Translations under genes and position numbers: made by a program
DNA from: Bittarella massiliensis (ex Durand et al. 2017)
GTDB lineage: Bacteria > Bacillota > Clostridia > Oscillospirales > Ruminococcaceae
Assembly (NCBI RefSeq): GCF_017566145.1
Contig: NZ_JABFCL010000003.1
Span: 1-64,000 of the forward strand
Direction of reading: 5' to 3'
Length of the DNA: 64,000 bases
Notes under the pieces: generated by a model
The model's input: only the letters and a program-made list of their open reading frames with translations
Told to the model about the DNA's origin: nothing
Database searches by the model: none
Shown here: in pieces, positions 7,152-14,876 of the stretch
Layout of the letters: every line of letters begins with the position of its first letter
Numbering within the stretch: position 1 is the stretch's first letter

Positions 7152-7853
7152 CTAGTGAAACAGCCCCTGAAGTTGGATTGCCGCTGTGTTGGCGGCGGGG
7201 ATGAGGCTGGGGGCATCCAGGTTCTTTTGCTGTACGGCGGCCGCCGAGACACTCAGGGAGAAACCGGCCTGGGCGTAGTTGTTGTCCCACTCCTCGCCGG
7301 GGATGGTGAAGTGCTCAAACAGGGTCACCTGATTGGCGGGGTTGGCGGTCTCTCCGGCGGCGGGAGCGGTGTAGCTGACGGCCTCCCTGTAGTAGCAGAG
7401 GAGGGCGTCTCCGTCCCGGCTGACGATCCATTTGTCGGTGTCGACTTCAGCGGCGACCAGGTCCAGCAGCTGGCTGCTCACCGACGCGCTGTTGACGCTG
7501 GCATTTTGGCTGTTGGGAACTTCGGCCTGGGCGGTCACCCGAATGGCCAGGTAGCAGGGCTGCGAGCCCTCTTCCACGGTGGCGCCCACCGTCTTGCTGA
7601 TCAGGTCGCCGGGCATGATGTCGGTGTAGCTGAGGCCGTTGCCATGGTTGTCGCCAGTGGCGACAACCATCTCTTTGCTGTCCACGGTGCCGACCGGGGA
7701 GATGTCGACAATGCCGATGTCAACCTTGCCGGTGGTGAAGACGTTGTCCCGCTGGGCAGTGGTGTCGGTGAAGTAGGCCAAGGTGGCTCCCACAGCGATC
7801 ATGGCAACTAGTAGGGTGCTGGCGGCGGCGATCAAAACGTTTTTCTTTTTCAT
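7152..7853 (-). CDS. TasA/camelysin-like SipW-dependent secreted protein C
   Basis: 233 residues. The N-terminus MKKKNVLIAAAS leads to VGATLAYFTDTTAQRDNVF, a textbook SipW signal-peptide and cleavage region, followed by FTTGKVDIGI as in TasA and camelysin. The mature chain has IMPGDLISKTV and CYLAIRVTA segments typical of the family's jelly-roll-like fold. Calcium- or protease-type motifs were not found. In Bacillus such proteins polymerise into biofilm fibres or are found on the surface as camelysin. This one lies between another SipW-signal gene and sipW copy 1, all in the same orientation with short gaps. It is the best candidate for the main fibre subunit. Confidence 0.8.
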   Translation of the reverse strand: MKKKNVLIAAASTLLVAMIAVGATLAYFTDTTAQRDNVFTTGKVDIGIVDISPVGTVDSKEMVVATGDNHGNGLSYTDIMPGDLISKTVGATVEEGSQPCYLAIRVTAQAEVPNSQNASVNSASVSSQLLDLVAAEVDTDKWIVSRDGDALLCYYREAVSYTAPAAGETANPANQVTLFEHFTIPGEEWDNNYAQAGFSLSVSAAAVQQKNLDAPSLIPAANTAAIQLQGLFH

Positions 7854-7897
7854 CGGTGATCAAACCCCTTTGCTGTTTTGGCGAAACGCTGGTTTGG

Positions 7898-8506
7898 TTA
7901 AGCGAGAGTGAAGTTGGTGCTGGCCTTGCCGTTGAGGGCAACCAGGGCCAGGCCGTCGGTGGTGTCGGTGCCGGTCATCCCGCTGGACTGGATCCCGTAG
8001 GCATAGAGAGAGATGGAGGGGATGTTAGCGGGCTTCTGGGAGTAGTTGGCGAAGGTCACATTCTCAAAGACAGAGGGCAGATCGCCGGCGCCGGTGACCG
8101 AGGAACTGTACTTGTAAATGCCGTTGGTGCCGGTTTGGGCGGTGATCTTCACCCAGCTGGAGTCGATGTCCAGACTCATAAGGTTGTCGTCTACCCCGGT
8201 GATGATCACGTAGATATCCGCACCGGTGACGGGAACGGTGTCAACCGAGACAAAGGGGTCTTTGGGGACGATCTTGTTGGGGTAGATGTCCTGGTAGGTA
8301 TTGGCCTTGACTTCGGTGGTTCCCAGGGTGTTGCTGGCTTGAATGTAGTTGTGCTCGTTGAGATCAATGGACAGGCCATCGCTGGCGGAGAAGGCGTTTT
8401 CCACCTTCTCGGTGGTGCTGACAAAGTAGGCCAAGGTGGCGCCAATGGCCACCACGGTGACCAGAGCCAGGGAGAGGGTCATGACGAGGATGTTTTTCTT
8501 TTTCAT
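7898..8506 (-). CDS. TasA/camelysin-like SipW-dependent secreted protein B
   Basis: 202 residues from the ATG at 8506, which has AGGAG seven bases upstream. A TTG at 8524 is in frame but poorly placed. The signal region MKKKNILVMTLSLAL with AIGATLAYFVSTTEKVENAF is nearly the same as in the protein encoded at 7152-7853, so the two are close paralogues at their N-termini. The mature part diverges. It is Ser/Thr/Asn-rich, has YPNKIVPKDPFVSV and lacks a membrane anchor. It lies immediately downstream of sipW copy 2. Likely a fibre subunit. Confidence 0.75.
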   Translation of the reverse strand: MKKKNILVMTLSLALVTVVAIGATLAYFVSTTEKVENAFSASDGLSIDLNEHNYIQASNTLGTTEVKANTYQDIYPNKIVPKDPFVSVDTVPVTGADIYVIITGVDDNLMSLDIDSSWVKITAQTGTNGIYKYSSSVTGAGDLPSVFENVTFANYSQKPANIPSISLYAYGIQSSGMTGTDTTDGLALVALNGKASTNFTLA

Positions 8507-8582
8507 TTCAATGCTCCTTTTCAAGTTGGCGGTGGAACGGATTTATATAAGGGGCTTTGCAGGCCCCGGGAACCGAAGGAAA

Positions 8583-9101
8583 TCAGGTGTCGTCCGGCGG
8601 GGGGGCATCGGTTTTCTCCCTCTCCCCCGCAGCGATGATGGCGGGGATAAAGTTGAGAAGGATGATGAGGATGGCCAGGCCGCAGGTGGCAAAGATGCCG
8701 GCGGGGGTCCGAATGCCGGTGGTGATGTAGCCCAGAAGAGGGAGGTGAAAAGCAACTCTTCCGAACACCCGGGAAAAGGCGATCTCCCCATCAGGGGCGT
8801 CATTGGCGTCTCCCTGGGTTACCAGGGTGCGGGCATCGCTGTCCACCCGAAGAACCCGATGGGTGACATAGGTGCTGCCGTCAGGCAGCAGGTAGGTGCA
8901 GATGTCGCCGGCTTGCAGTTGGGGCGCCTCGGTGGGCTTGACGCAGACGATGCTGCCCACCGGAATGGCCGGCTCCATGCTGCCGCTGAGGACGGCCATC
9001 TCCCGGTAGCCCAGCAGCATGGGCAGCAGGATGGCCAGAGCCACGGAAACCAGGGCGCACAGCAGAACGCCAGAGAGGATGTTACAAATTTTTTTGATCA
9101 T
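8583..9101 (-). CDS. sipW: SipW-type signal peptidase I (copy 2)
   Basis: 172 residues, an ER-type S26 signal peptidase with two membrane segments (about 8-30 and 128-152). Ser41 is in SGSMEPAIPVGS, His81 in YVTHRVL and GDANDAPDG is near 97. The catalytic spacing matches copy 1 (Ser41/His82) almost exactly, yet the rest of the chain is clearly different, so this is an old duplication. The C-terminus ends in a Pro/Asp-rich tail. It is sandwiched between SipW-signal proteins A and B, mirroring the placement of copy 1 between C and D. The ribosome site is a weak GGGGGAA. Confidence 0.85.
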   Translation of the reverse strand: MIKKICNILSGVLLCALVSVALAILLPMLLGYREMAVLSGSMEPAIPVGSIVCVKPTEAPQLQAGDICTYLLPDGSTYVTHRVLRVDSDARTLVTQGDANDAPDGEIAFSRVFGRVAFHLPLLGYITTGIRTPAGIFATCGLAILIILLNFIPAIIAAGEREKTDAPPPDDT

Positions 9102-9118
9102 GGGTGTTCCCCCGCAGG

Positions 9119-9709
9119 TTATTGGAAGAGGGCCGCAATGGCCGGCAGGGAGGTCAGTCCGCCGGGCTCGGCGAGGACGCTCTCCTGGTAGATGGTGACC
9201 GAAAAGCCGGTCTGCTCCAGAAAGTCCGCCAGGGTCTTGGGCTGCCCCTCGCCGCCGTAGAGGTTCTTGCCCACTTTGACGCTGTACATCAGCGGCGGGG
9301 TGATCTCACCTGCCGGGAGAGGGGCACAGTAGTAGTAAAAACCCGATTTGGAGGGGTCGCTGCTGACCTTTCCCCAGTCGGTGCGGTTGACCTGGATGTA
9401 GACCTTGCTCTGGTCGCCCATGGCGCTGTTTTTGGAGACAAACAGGAGATCCTTCTCGGCGACGCCGGAGACCATGATCCGTGCCCGCACATAGGCGGGA
9501 GATTTGCCGGCGTTGGCGATGATGACAGTCTTGTTGCCCAGGGAGTCGTCCTCTTCGATCTCAGTGGTGACGTCGGCGGGAGAAAACCGATTGGTGACGG
9601 CGCCGGTGCCGCTGGCCTGGTAGGCCAGGGTAGAGCCGATGCCAAAGACCATGGCCGCCGCCAGAAGGGAGATCAGCAGCTTTTTGCGCTTTTTCAGAAA
9701 TGCCTTCAT
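9119..9709 (-). CDS. SipW-signal secreted protein A
   Basis: 196 residues. A very basic N-terminus (KKRKK at 6-10), hydrophobic core and GIGSTLAYQASGTGAVTNRF form a SipW-type signal in which the usual YFTD is changed to YQAS. A mature segment VIIANAGKSPAYVRARIMV matches the TasA-family Asn-Ala-Gly/Tyr-Val-Arg strand, also seen in protein D. AAGGAG lies six bases upstream of the ATG. It is the first of the small secreted subunits after the large adhesin, with a 17-base gap to sipW copy 2. Divergence from proteins B and C suggests a distinct position in the fibre, such as cap or initiator. Confidence 0.7.
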   Translation of the reverse strand: MKAFLKKRKKLLISLLAAAMVFGIGSTLAYQASGTGAVTNRFSPADVTTEIEEDDSLGNKTVIIANAGKSPAYVRARIMVSGVAEKDLLFVSKNSAMGDQSKVYIQVNRTDWGKVSSDPSKSGFYYYCAPLPAGEITPPLMYSVKVGKNLYGGEGQPKTLADFLEQTGFSVTIYQESVLAEPGGLTSLPAIAALFQ

Positions 9710-9727
9710 GGGTGTCTCCTTTCTGAC

Positions 9728-12436
9728 TTACTCGTCATCGCCGGAATCAGCCGGGGGGATCAGGTCGTCCTGCTTGGGGATGATAAAGACCAGATTGCCG
9801 TTTTCCACCTCGAAGAGATTGCGAGTGGCGCTGCTGTCGGTGGGAATATTCCCGCCGTCATAGCGGTTTTGGAAGGTCACCGACCGATCCAGGGCCTGTT
9901 TGTTGTAGGTCTCACAGCCTTGGTCGTCAAAGCCCACGCAGACGGTGGCGGTCGCCCCGCTAGAGGAGAAGTAGCCGGGCCGGTTGGCGCTGACACCGGA
10001 GAGGGTGTAGTTGAGGTTTTCCAGTTCCTCCACCGTGTAACGGCCGATGGGAACGTCAATCTCGACCACCAACTGGCTGCCATTTCCGGCGGCGTCTCTC
10101 ATGTCGATGTGACAGTAGTGGGTCACCCCATCTTCGCCGGTGAGTTTGAAACTAAAGACGGGGTCGCCTTTCTCCAGATTCACCTGATTGAGCTGCTTGT
10201 AGATGCGCAGGGTGCCATGGTTTTGTCGGTAGCTGTTGACCAGGGTGAGGGTGGCCGGTTGGCCGGGCCGCAGGTTGGCGGCGGCGGAGGAGGTGTCGAC
10301 GCTCACGTCGTAGCCCTCCACCTCCTCCCCCGTCTCGGAGAGGGTGTACTGGCCGGGCAGCAACTGCTGGGTGTAGGTGAAGGTGTTGCCGTCCCAGCGG
10401 CCGCTGGGGTTGTTCCCCTTGACGGTGAAGGCGGTGTGGCCGTCTCCGTCGGTGACGGTGAAGGCCAGGGCGGATTTCAGGGCGGCCAGTTCGCCGGCGC
10501 TCAGATCTCCCTCGATCACCTTGCGGATGGTGAGATCGGCCTTCTTCAGCTGGTTGGTGACGGTGACGGTGCTGACCCGCTGGGCCTGTACCACCCCTTC
10601 GGGGATCCTGCCGGCCCCCTTTCCATCGGTGCTTATCGAGGTGGCATTGTCCACTTGATAGACAGGAGGCAGGTAGTTGTCTCCGGGTGAGACTTCGGTT
10701 ACCTGGAAGCTGCTGCCCCAGATGACCCCAGGGATGACCGCCTTCTCATCAGCCTTTAGGGGAATCACCCCGTTTTGGGTGGTTTTTTTGGTGCCGTTGT
10801 CCAGGTTCAGGCTGCTGTCGGTGCGGTGCATCAGGTAGTACTCGCCCACATAGGCCTTGCCGCCGATCTGCACCCGCATGGAGAAGCTGTCCTCCGCGCT
10901 GGTCCCCTGCATCACCTTTTGGACGGCCAGGTTGTAGAGGTTTTGCACCAGGCATCGGTTTTCAAAGGTGACGGCGGGGCTCTCCTCCACCACCAGGTCG
11001 CCCGACTGGTAGATCTGGGTGGATCCGTCGGCCCCCACCACCTTGGCGGTGGTGCTGTTGATAACCACCTCGTACTTGTCGGAGTAGGCGCCGATCTCAC
11101 TGACCCGGTAGACGGTGTTGGCCTTAACCCCGTTTGCCAGGATGGCGTACTGCCCGTGCTTGAGGGTGAAGGTGCCGTCTGCGGTGGTCCCCTCCCGCAC
11201 CTTCTGGGAGATGCCGCTGACGTCGGTGTAGACGGTGTAGGCGCCGGTGTAGGGGGTGTAGCTGGCGCCGTTTTTCAGCTCCAACTTAAAGAGGAAGTCG
11301 GCGTCGGCAAAGTCGGCCATGTTGGTCTCGGTAATCTGCTTGCTCACCACAATGGTGTCGTCGGGGATGGACTGGAGGTTGAACTTGATACGGCAGTTGG
11401 AGCCGCCGGCTCCCCGCTCCATGTAGTAGTAGCGGAAGCTGTGGGACTGGTAGTCTTTGAAGATCCACCGGCCGCCTCTGCGCACAAAGTTGTTGTTGAC
11501 GTAACTCTGGCCCTTGGCCGCCTGCATGATCTCATAGAGACTTTTGGTCACCACCTGGTTTCTCCCGTTGGCATAGACTTTGTCGATGGTCACATCGCCG
11601 TTGGCGAAGTTGATGGTGCCGCTCATGGCGTCATGAATGCCGCCCATGTCTAAAACCAGTACCCCGTCGATGTAGATCCAGACGTCGTCGTCCCCGGTGA
11701 ACTCAAAGACCATGTCTTTGTTGTTGACCTTGCCGTTTTTGGGTTGCATGAAGTTGAAGTCCATGCTCAGCCCAAAGTGGTAGTTGGTCTCCGCGGTGAG
11801 GGTGTCGTGGTTTTGCAGGTCGTTGAGGGGGAGGAACTTGGGGGTGGCGGGCTCGGTGTTGCCGGGTTTGTAGGGGGTGTTGTAGACCTTGAAATTCTTG
11901 TCATTGTTGTCCACAATGGTGGCGAAGTTCTTGCCCGCGTCGTAGATGTAGTAGCCATCGGCGTCCTGGGAGAACAAGTGGTTGAGCCCGGTGCGGGCCG
12001 AGACCATCCCATTGCCCTTGTTGGGGGAATCGCTGTTCACCGAGGTGGGGTCAAACAGGTAGCCCAGGCTGGTGCCCCAGAAGTTGCTCAGCCGGGGATA
12101 GTCGGCCCTGGTGCCCATTGTGGAGCGCACCGCCCCCTGTGCAACCCCTCGTTTACTGGTCCAGGTGTTCCAGACTTTGCTGGTGTCGCGGTATTGACCC
12201 TGCACGTTGGCCCCGGAGAAGGAGAGGTAGTTCTGGTGGATGGTGGCCAGATTTCCGTTATAGTCAAAGAGGTTGAGGTGGATGCCCTTGGAGGCGCTGT
12301 CCACCGTGCGGATGGTGCCCAGGGAGGGGTCCCCGTCGCCGGGAGCGGCCAAGGCGGCAGTGGGCGTCAAGTTTGCCAGCATGGCGGTGGCGAGTGCCGC
12401 GCTGAGTAAACGGCCGAACAGTTTTCGTTTCATCAT
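9728..12436 (-). CDS. Large secreted adhesin with fibro-slime/PA14-like domain and repeated beta-domains
   Basis: 902 residues. A signal peptide (1-31, ending ALAA) precedes an N-terminal unit with a fibro-slime-type core near 240-285: FTGDDDVWIYIDG, LDMGGIHDA and GTINF. Such cores bind Ca2+ and sugars in PA14-like proteins. From about residue 355 on there are at least four Cna-B/DUF-like beta-domains, each opening with a phrase such as LTIRKVIEG or LRIYKQLNQ and closing near VTFENR or TLVNSYR. The chain ends in PPADSGDDE with no LPXTG or membrane anchor, so it must be retained otherwise or released. AGGAGG lies just ahead of two successive ATGs. It heads the block of secreted proteins and is the probable adhesive tip or scaffold of the system. 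Confidence 0.8.
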   Translation of the reverse strand: MMKRKLFGRLLSAALATAMLANLTPTAALAAPGDGDPSLGTIRTVDSASKGIHLNLFDYNGNLATIHQNYLSFSGANVQGQYRDTSKVWNTWTSKRGVAQGAVRSTMGTRADYPRLSNFWGTSLGYLFDPTSVNSDSPNKGNGMVSARTGLNHLFSQDADGYYIYDAGKNFATIVDNNDKNFKVYNTPYKPGNTEPATPKFLPLNDLQNHDTLTAETNYHFGLSMDFNFMQPKNGKVNNKDMVFEFTGDDDVWIYIDGVLVLDMGGIHDAMSGTINFANGDVTIDKVYANGRNQVVTKSLYEIMQAAKGQSYVNNNFVRRGGRWIFKDYQSHSFRYYYMERGAGGSNCRIKFNLQSIPDDTIVVSKQITETNMADFADADFLFKLELKNGASYTPYTGAYTVYTDVSGISQKVREGTTADGTFTLKHGQYAILANGVKANTVYRVSEIGAYSDKYEVVINSTTAKVVGADGSTQIYQSGDLVVEESPAVTFENRCLVQNLYNLAVQKVMQGTSAEDSFSMRVQIGGKAYVGEYYLMHRTDSSLNLDNGTKKTTQNGVIPLKADEKAVIPGVIWGSSFQVTEVSPGDNYLPPVYQVDNATSISTDGKGAGRIPEGVVQAQRVSTVTVTNQLKKADLTIRKVIEGDLSAGELAALKSALAFTVTDGDGHTAFTVKGNNPSGRWDGNTFTYTQQLLPGQYTLSETGEEVEGYDVSVDTSSAAANLRPGQPATLTLVNSYRQNHGTLRIYKQLNQVNLEKGDPVFSFKLTGEDGVTHYCHIDMRDAAGNGSQLVVEIDVPIGRYTVEELENLNYTLSGVSANRPGYFSSSGATATVCVGFDDQGCETYNKQALDRSVTFQNRYDGGNIPTDSSATRNLFEVENGNLVFIIPKQDDLIPPADSGDDE

Positions 12437-12485
12437 TGCTGCCTCCTAACGGGATGGTGTGGATGGAGATTTTGCGGTGCCGGCT

Positions 12486-12953
12486 TCACGAGAAGGCGGC
12501 AGAGGGCTTGTCGCCAGAAGGTGGAGCTTCTTCTAGGGCGCTGTCCATCAGTTTGATCAACTCCAACGCGCTGCGGAAATAACTCTGTTTGCCCTTTTCC
12601 AGCCAGGTGACGGTGCCCTGCCAGGTGGCGTTTTGTCGGTAGACCACTTGAACGGTGAAGGTGGCGCGGCCCCCGGTGTGGTCGGTCAAATCTTCCAGCG
12701 GCTGTCTGTCCATGATTTTATTCCCCCTTTGCGCCGGCCGGGGGAAGAAACTGCGAGCAAACAGTCCCGGCTGCGGGTAATTCCAGTTGTCAAAAAGTGA
12801 TTCAGCAGCGAGGAGCATCTGTTCTGCCCCCTCAAACGGAATGGGATCGGGCTTGTATCGGTGATAGAGCCGGCCGTGAAAGGATTCGGCGTTCACAGCG
12901 TCTACGCAGATGCGGATGGCATTTTTGGCGTGGATAGTGTCAAGTGCGGACAT
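12486..12953 (-). CDS. Small conserved protein at the head of the fibre operon
   Basis: 155 residues with no signal peptide or membrane segment, so cytoplasmic. The C-terminal half (about 85-140) contains ATFTVQVVYRQNATWQGTV and FRSALELIKLMDSAL, a compact module that I believe recurs in Clostridia but cannot name. The N-terminal part may be a second small domain. AGGGG lies five bases before the ATG. It is the first gene downstream of the intergenic region next to the BTAD regulator and 49 bases before the large adhesin, so it is probably co-transcribed. Its function is unknown. Confidence 0.6.
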   Translation of the reverse strand: MSALDTIHAKNAIRICVDAVNAESFHGRLYHRYKPDPIPFEGAEQMLLAAESLFDNWNYPQPGLFARSFFPRPAQRGNKIMDRQPLEDLTDHTGGRATFTVQVVYRQNATWQGTVTWLEKGKQSYFRSALELIKLMDSALEEAPPSGDKPSAAFS

Positions 12954-12982
12954 ACCATTCCCCCTCTTCTCACCTATCTGAC

Positions 12983-13017
12983 TTAACCATATCAGCAGCG
13001 GGTAAAAAAACGGTTAA
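12983..13017 (-). promoter_or_regulatory. Putative control region of the fibre operon
   Basis: TTAACC (12983-12988) and GGTTAA (13012-13017) form an inverted pair 23 bases apart, just upstream of the first operon gene. On the minus strand TGATATGGT inside it could be an extended -10. Regulator binding here is a guess from position. Confidence 0.35.
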
Positions 13018-13061
13018 AATAGCAGGGTGGACAAAAAAACTTTCCTCTTTTTTCACCAATA

Positions 13062-13097
13062 GAAAAAACGTCCCCGCGCACATAGCGCGGGGACGTT
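13062..13097 (-). terminator. Terminator after the BTAD regulator gene
   Basis: AACGTCCCCGCGC (13067-13079) pairs perfectly with 13085-13097 around a five-base loop. On the minus strand it is followed by TTTTTTCT, 24 bases after the regulator's stop. This separates the regulator transcript from the fibre operon. Confidence 0.85.
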
Positions 13098-13120
13098 GGA
13101 GGGCAAGAGAGTAAGTTGGG

Positions 13121-14371
13121 CTATTTCCAGCCCGGCGCAGCGCCCATTATCTGGACGCAGCCAGGCCCCCCCACAGGGGCGGATTTGTAGTGGAGAACGA
13201 TCCCCCTGACCCGGTCAGAAGTGGCCCGGAAGCGGGCATCAATTCGGTTGCTGACAAGGGTACAGTTTTCGCGAGTGATGCCCATTAGCAGGATGAGGAA
13301 GCGGCCGGCACAGGGCTGGGTGTAGGCGTCGCCCCGGCGCAGGGCGATCTGGATGGCGGCGCTCACCTGGGGAATGGCCTTGGCCAGGCGGTCTCTGTCC
13401 TCCAGGGGCCGGCCCTGCCGGTCGGTGAGCCAGCAGAGCATCAGATAGGCCGACTGGCCACTGCGCTCGAGCATCCTCCCGACGGCCCGATAGGTGTCGA
13501 TAAAACTGGGGAAAGGGCAGTAATAGGCCCCGTGAAGAATGGCGTCTTCGACGAGGACAGTCTGCAGTTGCTCCATTGAAACCGCCCGTTCCGGGGACAC
13601 CTGTTCCAACTTGCGCAGCGTTTCAACGAGTTGTTCCGACGGCTTGACGCCAAAGGTCTCATCCAACCGGGTGACGGTTTCCTCGTAGACGGCTTTGGCC
13701 TCCTGGTAGTGCCCCAGCGCCAGCAGGCTCTCGATGCGCAGGGCGTCCCACTCCTCCTGTGGGCAGAGGGCAGCGGCGCGGGTGGCCACCGTCAACACCT
13801 CGGCGTTCGCTCCGCGGGTGCGCAGCAGGTCGGTAAGGGTGCGCACACAGCGGCCATATAGCTCTCGGCAGTGAACCGCCACCGCCACGGCCCACTCCTC
13901 CCCCTGCAGATGGGGAAGAAAGTCGCCGGCGTAAAGGGCACAGGCGCGCTGCAGCGCCTCCTCCCGCCCCGGGCCGGTCTCGGCTAGGGCCGCTTCTGCC
14001 TGCCGGTAGAAGCAATCCACATCCACCTCGGTGGGCAGGCTGCTCTGCCAGCGATAGCTGCCGCCGGAAAACTGGATGGTGGTCCCCGGCAGCCCCGCCT
14101 GGGCCAGCCGCTTGCGCAGGTTGCTGATGGTGACTTTTAAGTTGTTGGCCGGATCGGTCACCCGTTCGTCCCGACCGTAGAGCCGGTCCATCAGCACGGC
14201 GCGGGAAAGTCCCTGCGCCCCGCTGTACAGAAGCATCTGCAGCGCCTGCATGGCGCGGGTGTTGTTGTTTCGCTCCAGCTTGAGAGCGGTCTCCCCATAG
14301 CGGATGGAAAACTGGCCCAACATGGTGATGATCAGACACACTGAAGGTTTTTCCTGCATTGCTATTGCCAT
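13121..14371 (-). CDS. BTAD-domain transcriptional regulator with degenerate GGDEF-like C-terminus
   Basis: 416 residues from the ATG at 14371, which has AAGGAGG eight bases upstream. The frame reaches 14668 but without a ribosome site. An OmpR-like winged helix (about 13-108, with ANNLKVTISNLRKRL) and a BTAD all-helical region (about 115-255) give a SARP-like layout. The C-terminal third (about 280-405) resembles a GGDEF fold: LRRGDAYTQPCAGRFLILL aligns with the RRxD-xxxRyGGDEF core, but the GGDEF signature itself is lost, so no diguanylate cyclase activity is expected. A nucleotide-sensing or dimerising role is possible. It is the only regulator beside the SipW/TasA operon, on the same strand directly upstream, and so a likely controller of it. 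Confidence 0.8.
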   Translation of the reverse strand: MAIAMQEKPSVCLIITMLGQFSIRYGETALKLERNNNTRAMQALQMLLYSGAQGLSRAVLMDRLYGRDERVTDPANNLKVTISNLRKRLAQAGLPGTTIQFSGGSYRWQSSLPTEVDVDCFYRQAEAALAETGPGREEALQRACALYAGDFLPHLQGEEWAVAVAVHCRELYGRCVRTLTDLLRTRGANAEVLTVATRAAALCPQEEWDALRIESLLALGHYQEAKAVYEETVTRLDETFGVKPSEQLVETLRKLEQVSPERAVSMEQLQTVLVEDAILHGAYYCPFPSFIDTYRAVGRMLERSGQSAYLMLCWLTDRQGRPLEDRDRLAKAIPQVSAAIQIALRRGDAYTQPCAGRFLILLMGITRENCTLVSNRIDARFRATSDRVRGIVLHYKSAPVGGPGCVQIMGAAPGWK

Positions 14372-14578
14372 TGCTCTGCCCTCCTTGTCGCAAGTTTGTG
14401 TTCCCGTGTGGCGAGAACAGCTGTCAGTGGGTCGCAGTGGCAACTGGCGGAGCAAAAAATCATCTCCGCCGCTGGGCGCAGCGACTGCACAGAGTCCTTT
14501 TAAAAAGGCATAAAATGAAAGTGGTGAAAGGGATTTCTCCGGGGTTGGGCTCTTCAAAACGCGTTTGGGAAAGATAAA

Positions 14579-14706
14579 AAAGTGTAGGTTTTCGTTCGGT
14601 TGTACGGCGCTGCCTTTTTCGAAAATACTGGCCAACTTGCTGTGTACAAGCTGGCTTTTTTGTTGCACAGATACAGAAATTAGGCCAGAAAGAAAACCTA
14701 CACTCT
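14579..14706 (-). ncRNA. Candidate free-standing structured small RNA
   Basis: On the minus strand a perfect TATAAT (14718-14713) is followed seven bases later by a 13-bp stem arm starting AGTGTAGGTTTTC (14704-14692). Its partner GAAAACCTACACT (14593-14581) is followed directly by TTTTTT. Three further pairs extend the stem after one mismatch. Between the arms a 9-bp hairpin (14665-14657 with 14640-14632) closes fully only in the minus-strand RNA, where one pair is G-U. The plus-strand version would have an A-C mismatch. So there is a promoter, a closed ~125-nt fold and a terminator with no open frame. The shape, a long closing stem, open middle and terminal hairpin, recalls 6S RNA but is shorter. 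A leader or attenuator for the BTAD gene 210 bases downstream is the alternative. Confidence 0.45.
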
Positions 14707-14722
14707 ATCTTCATTATAGGGG

Positions 14723-14766
14723 AAAAAACCCGAAAGAAAAGCCCCGACGAGGCAATTTCTTTCGGG
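14723..14766 (-). terminator. Terminator of the PHP/hydrogenase-like operon
   Basis: CCCGAAAGAAA (14729-14739) pairs with 14756-14766 on an 11-bp stem, with inner GCC/GGC pairs. On the minus strand TTTTTTCCCC follows. It lies 110 bases after the PHP gene stop and partly overlaps the promoter of the candidate small RNA. Confidence 0.85.
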
Positions 14767-14876
14767 AAAATCCAACTTGTTTTTCTTAAATAGGAGGAAC
14801 AAACGGCCTAACCGTGGGGAGCCTTGTTTCGGGAAAGATCGCGAAAGGCATATTTTAAACGTGCGTTTGGGTCTGA

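Noticed and set aside
14372..14668. N-terminal extension of the BTAD regulator
   Set aside because: The translated segment has no domain and crosses the candidate RNA terminator. AAGGAGG points to the ATG at 14371.
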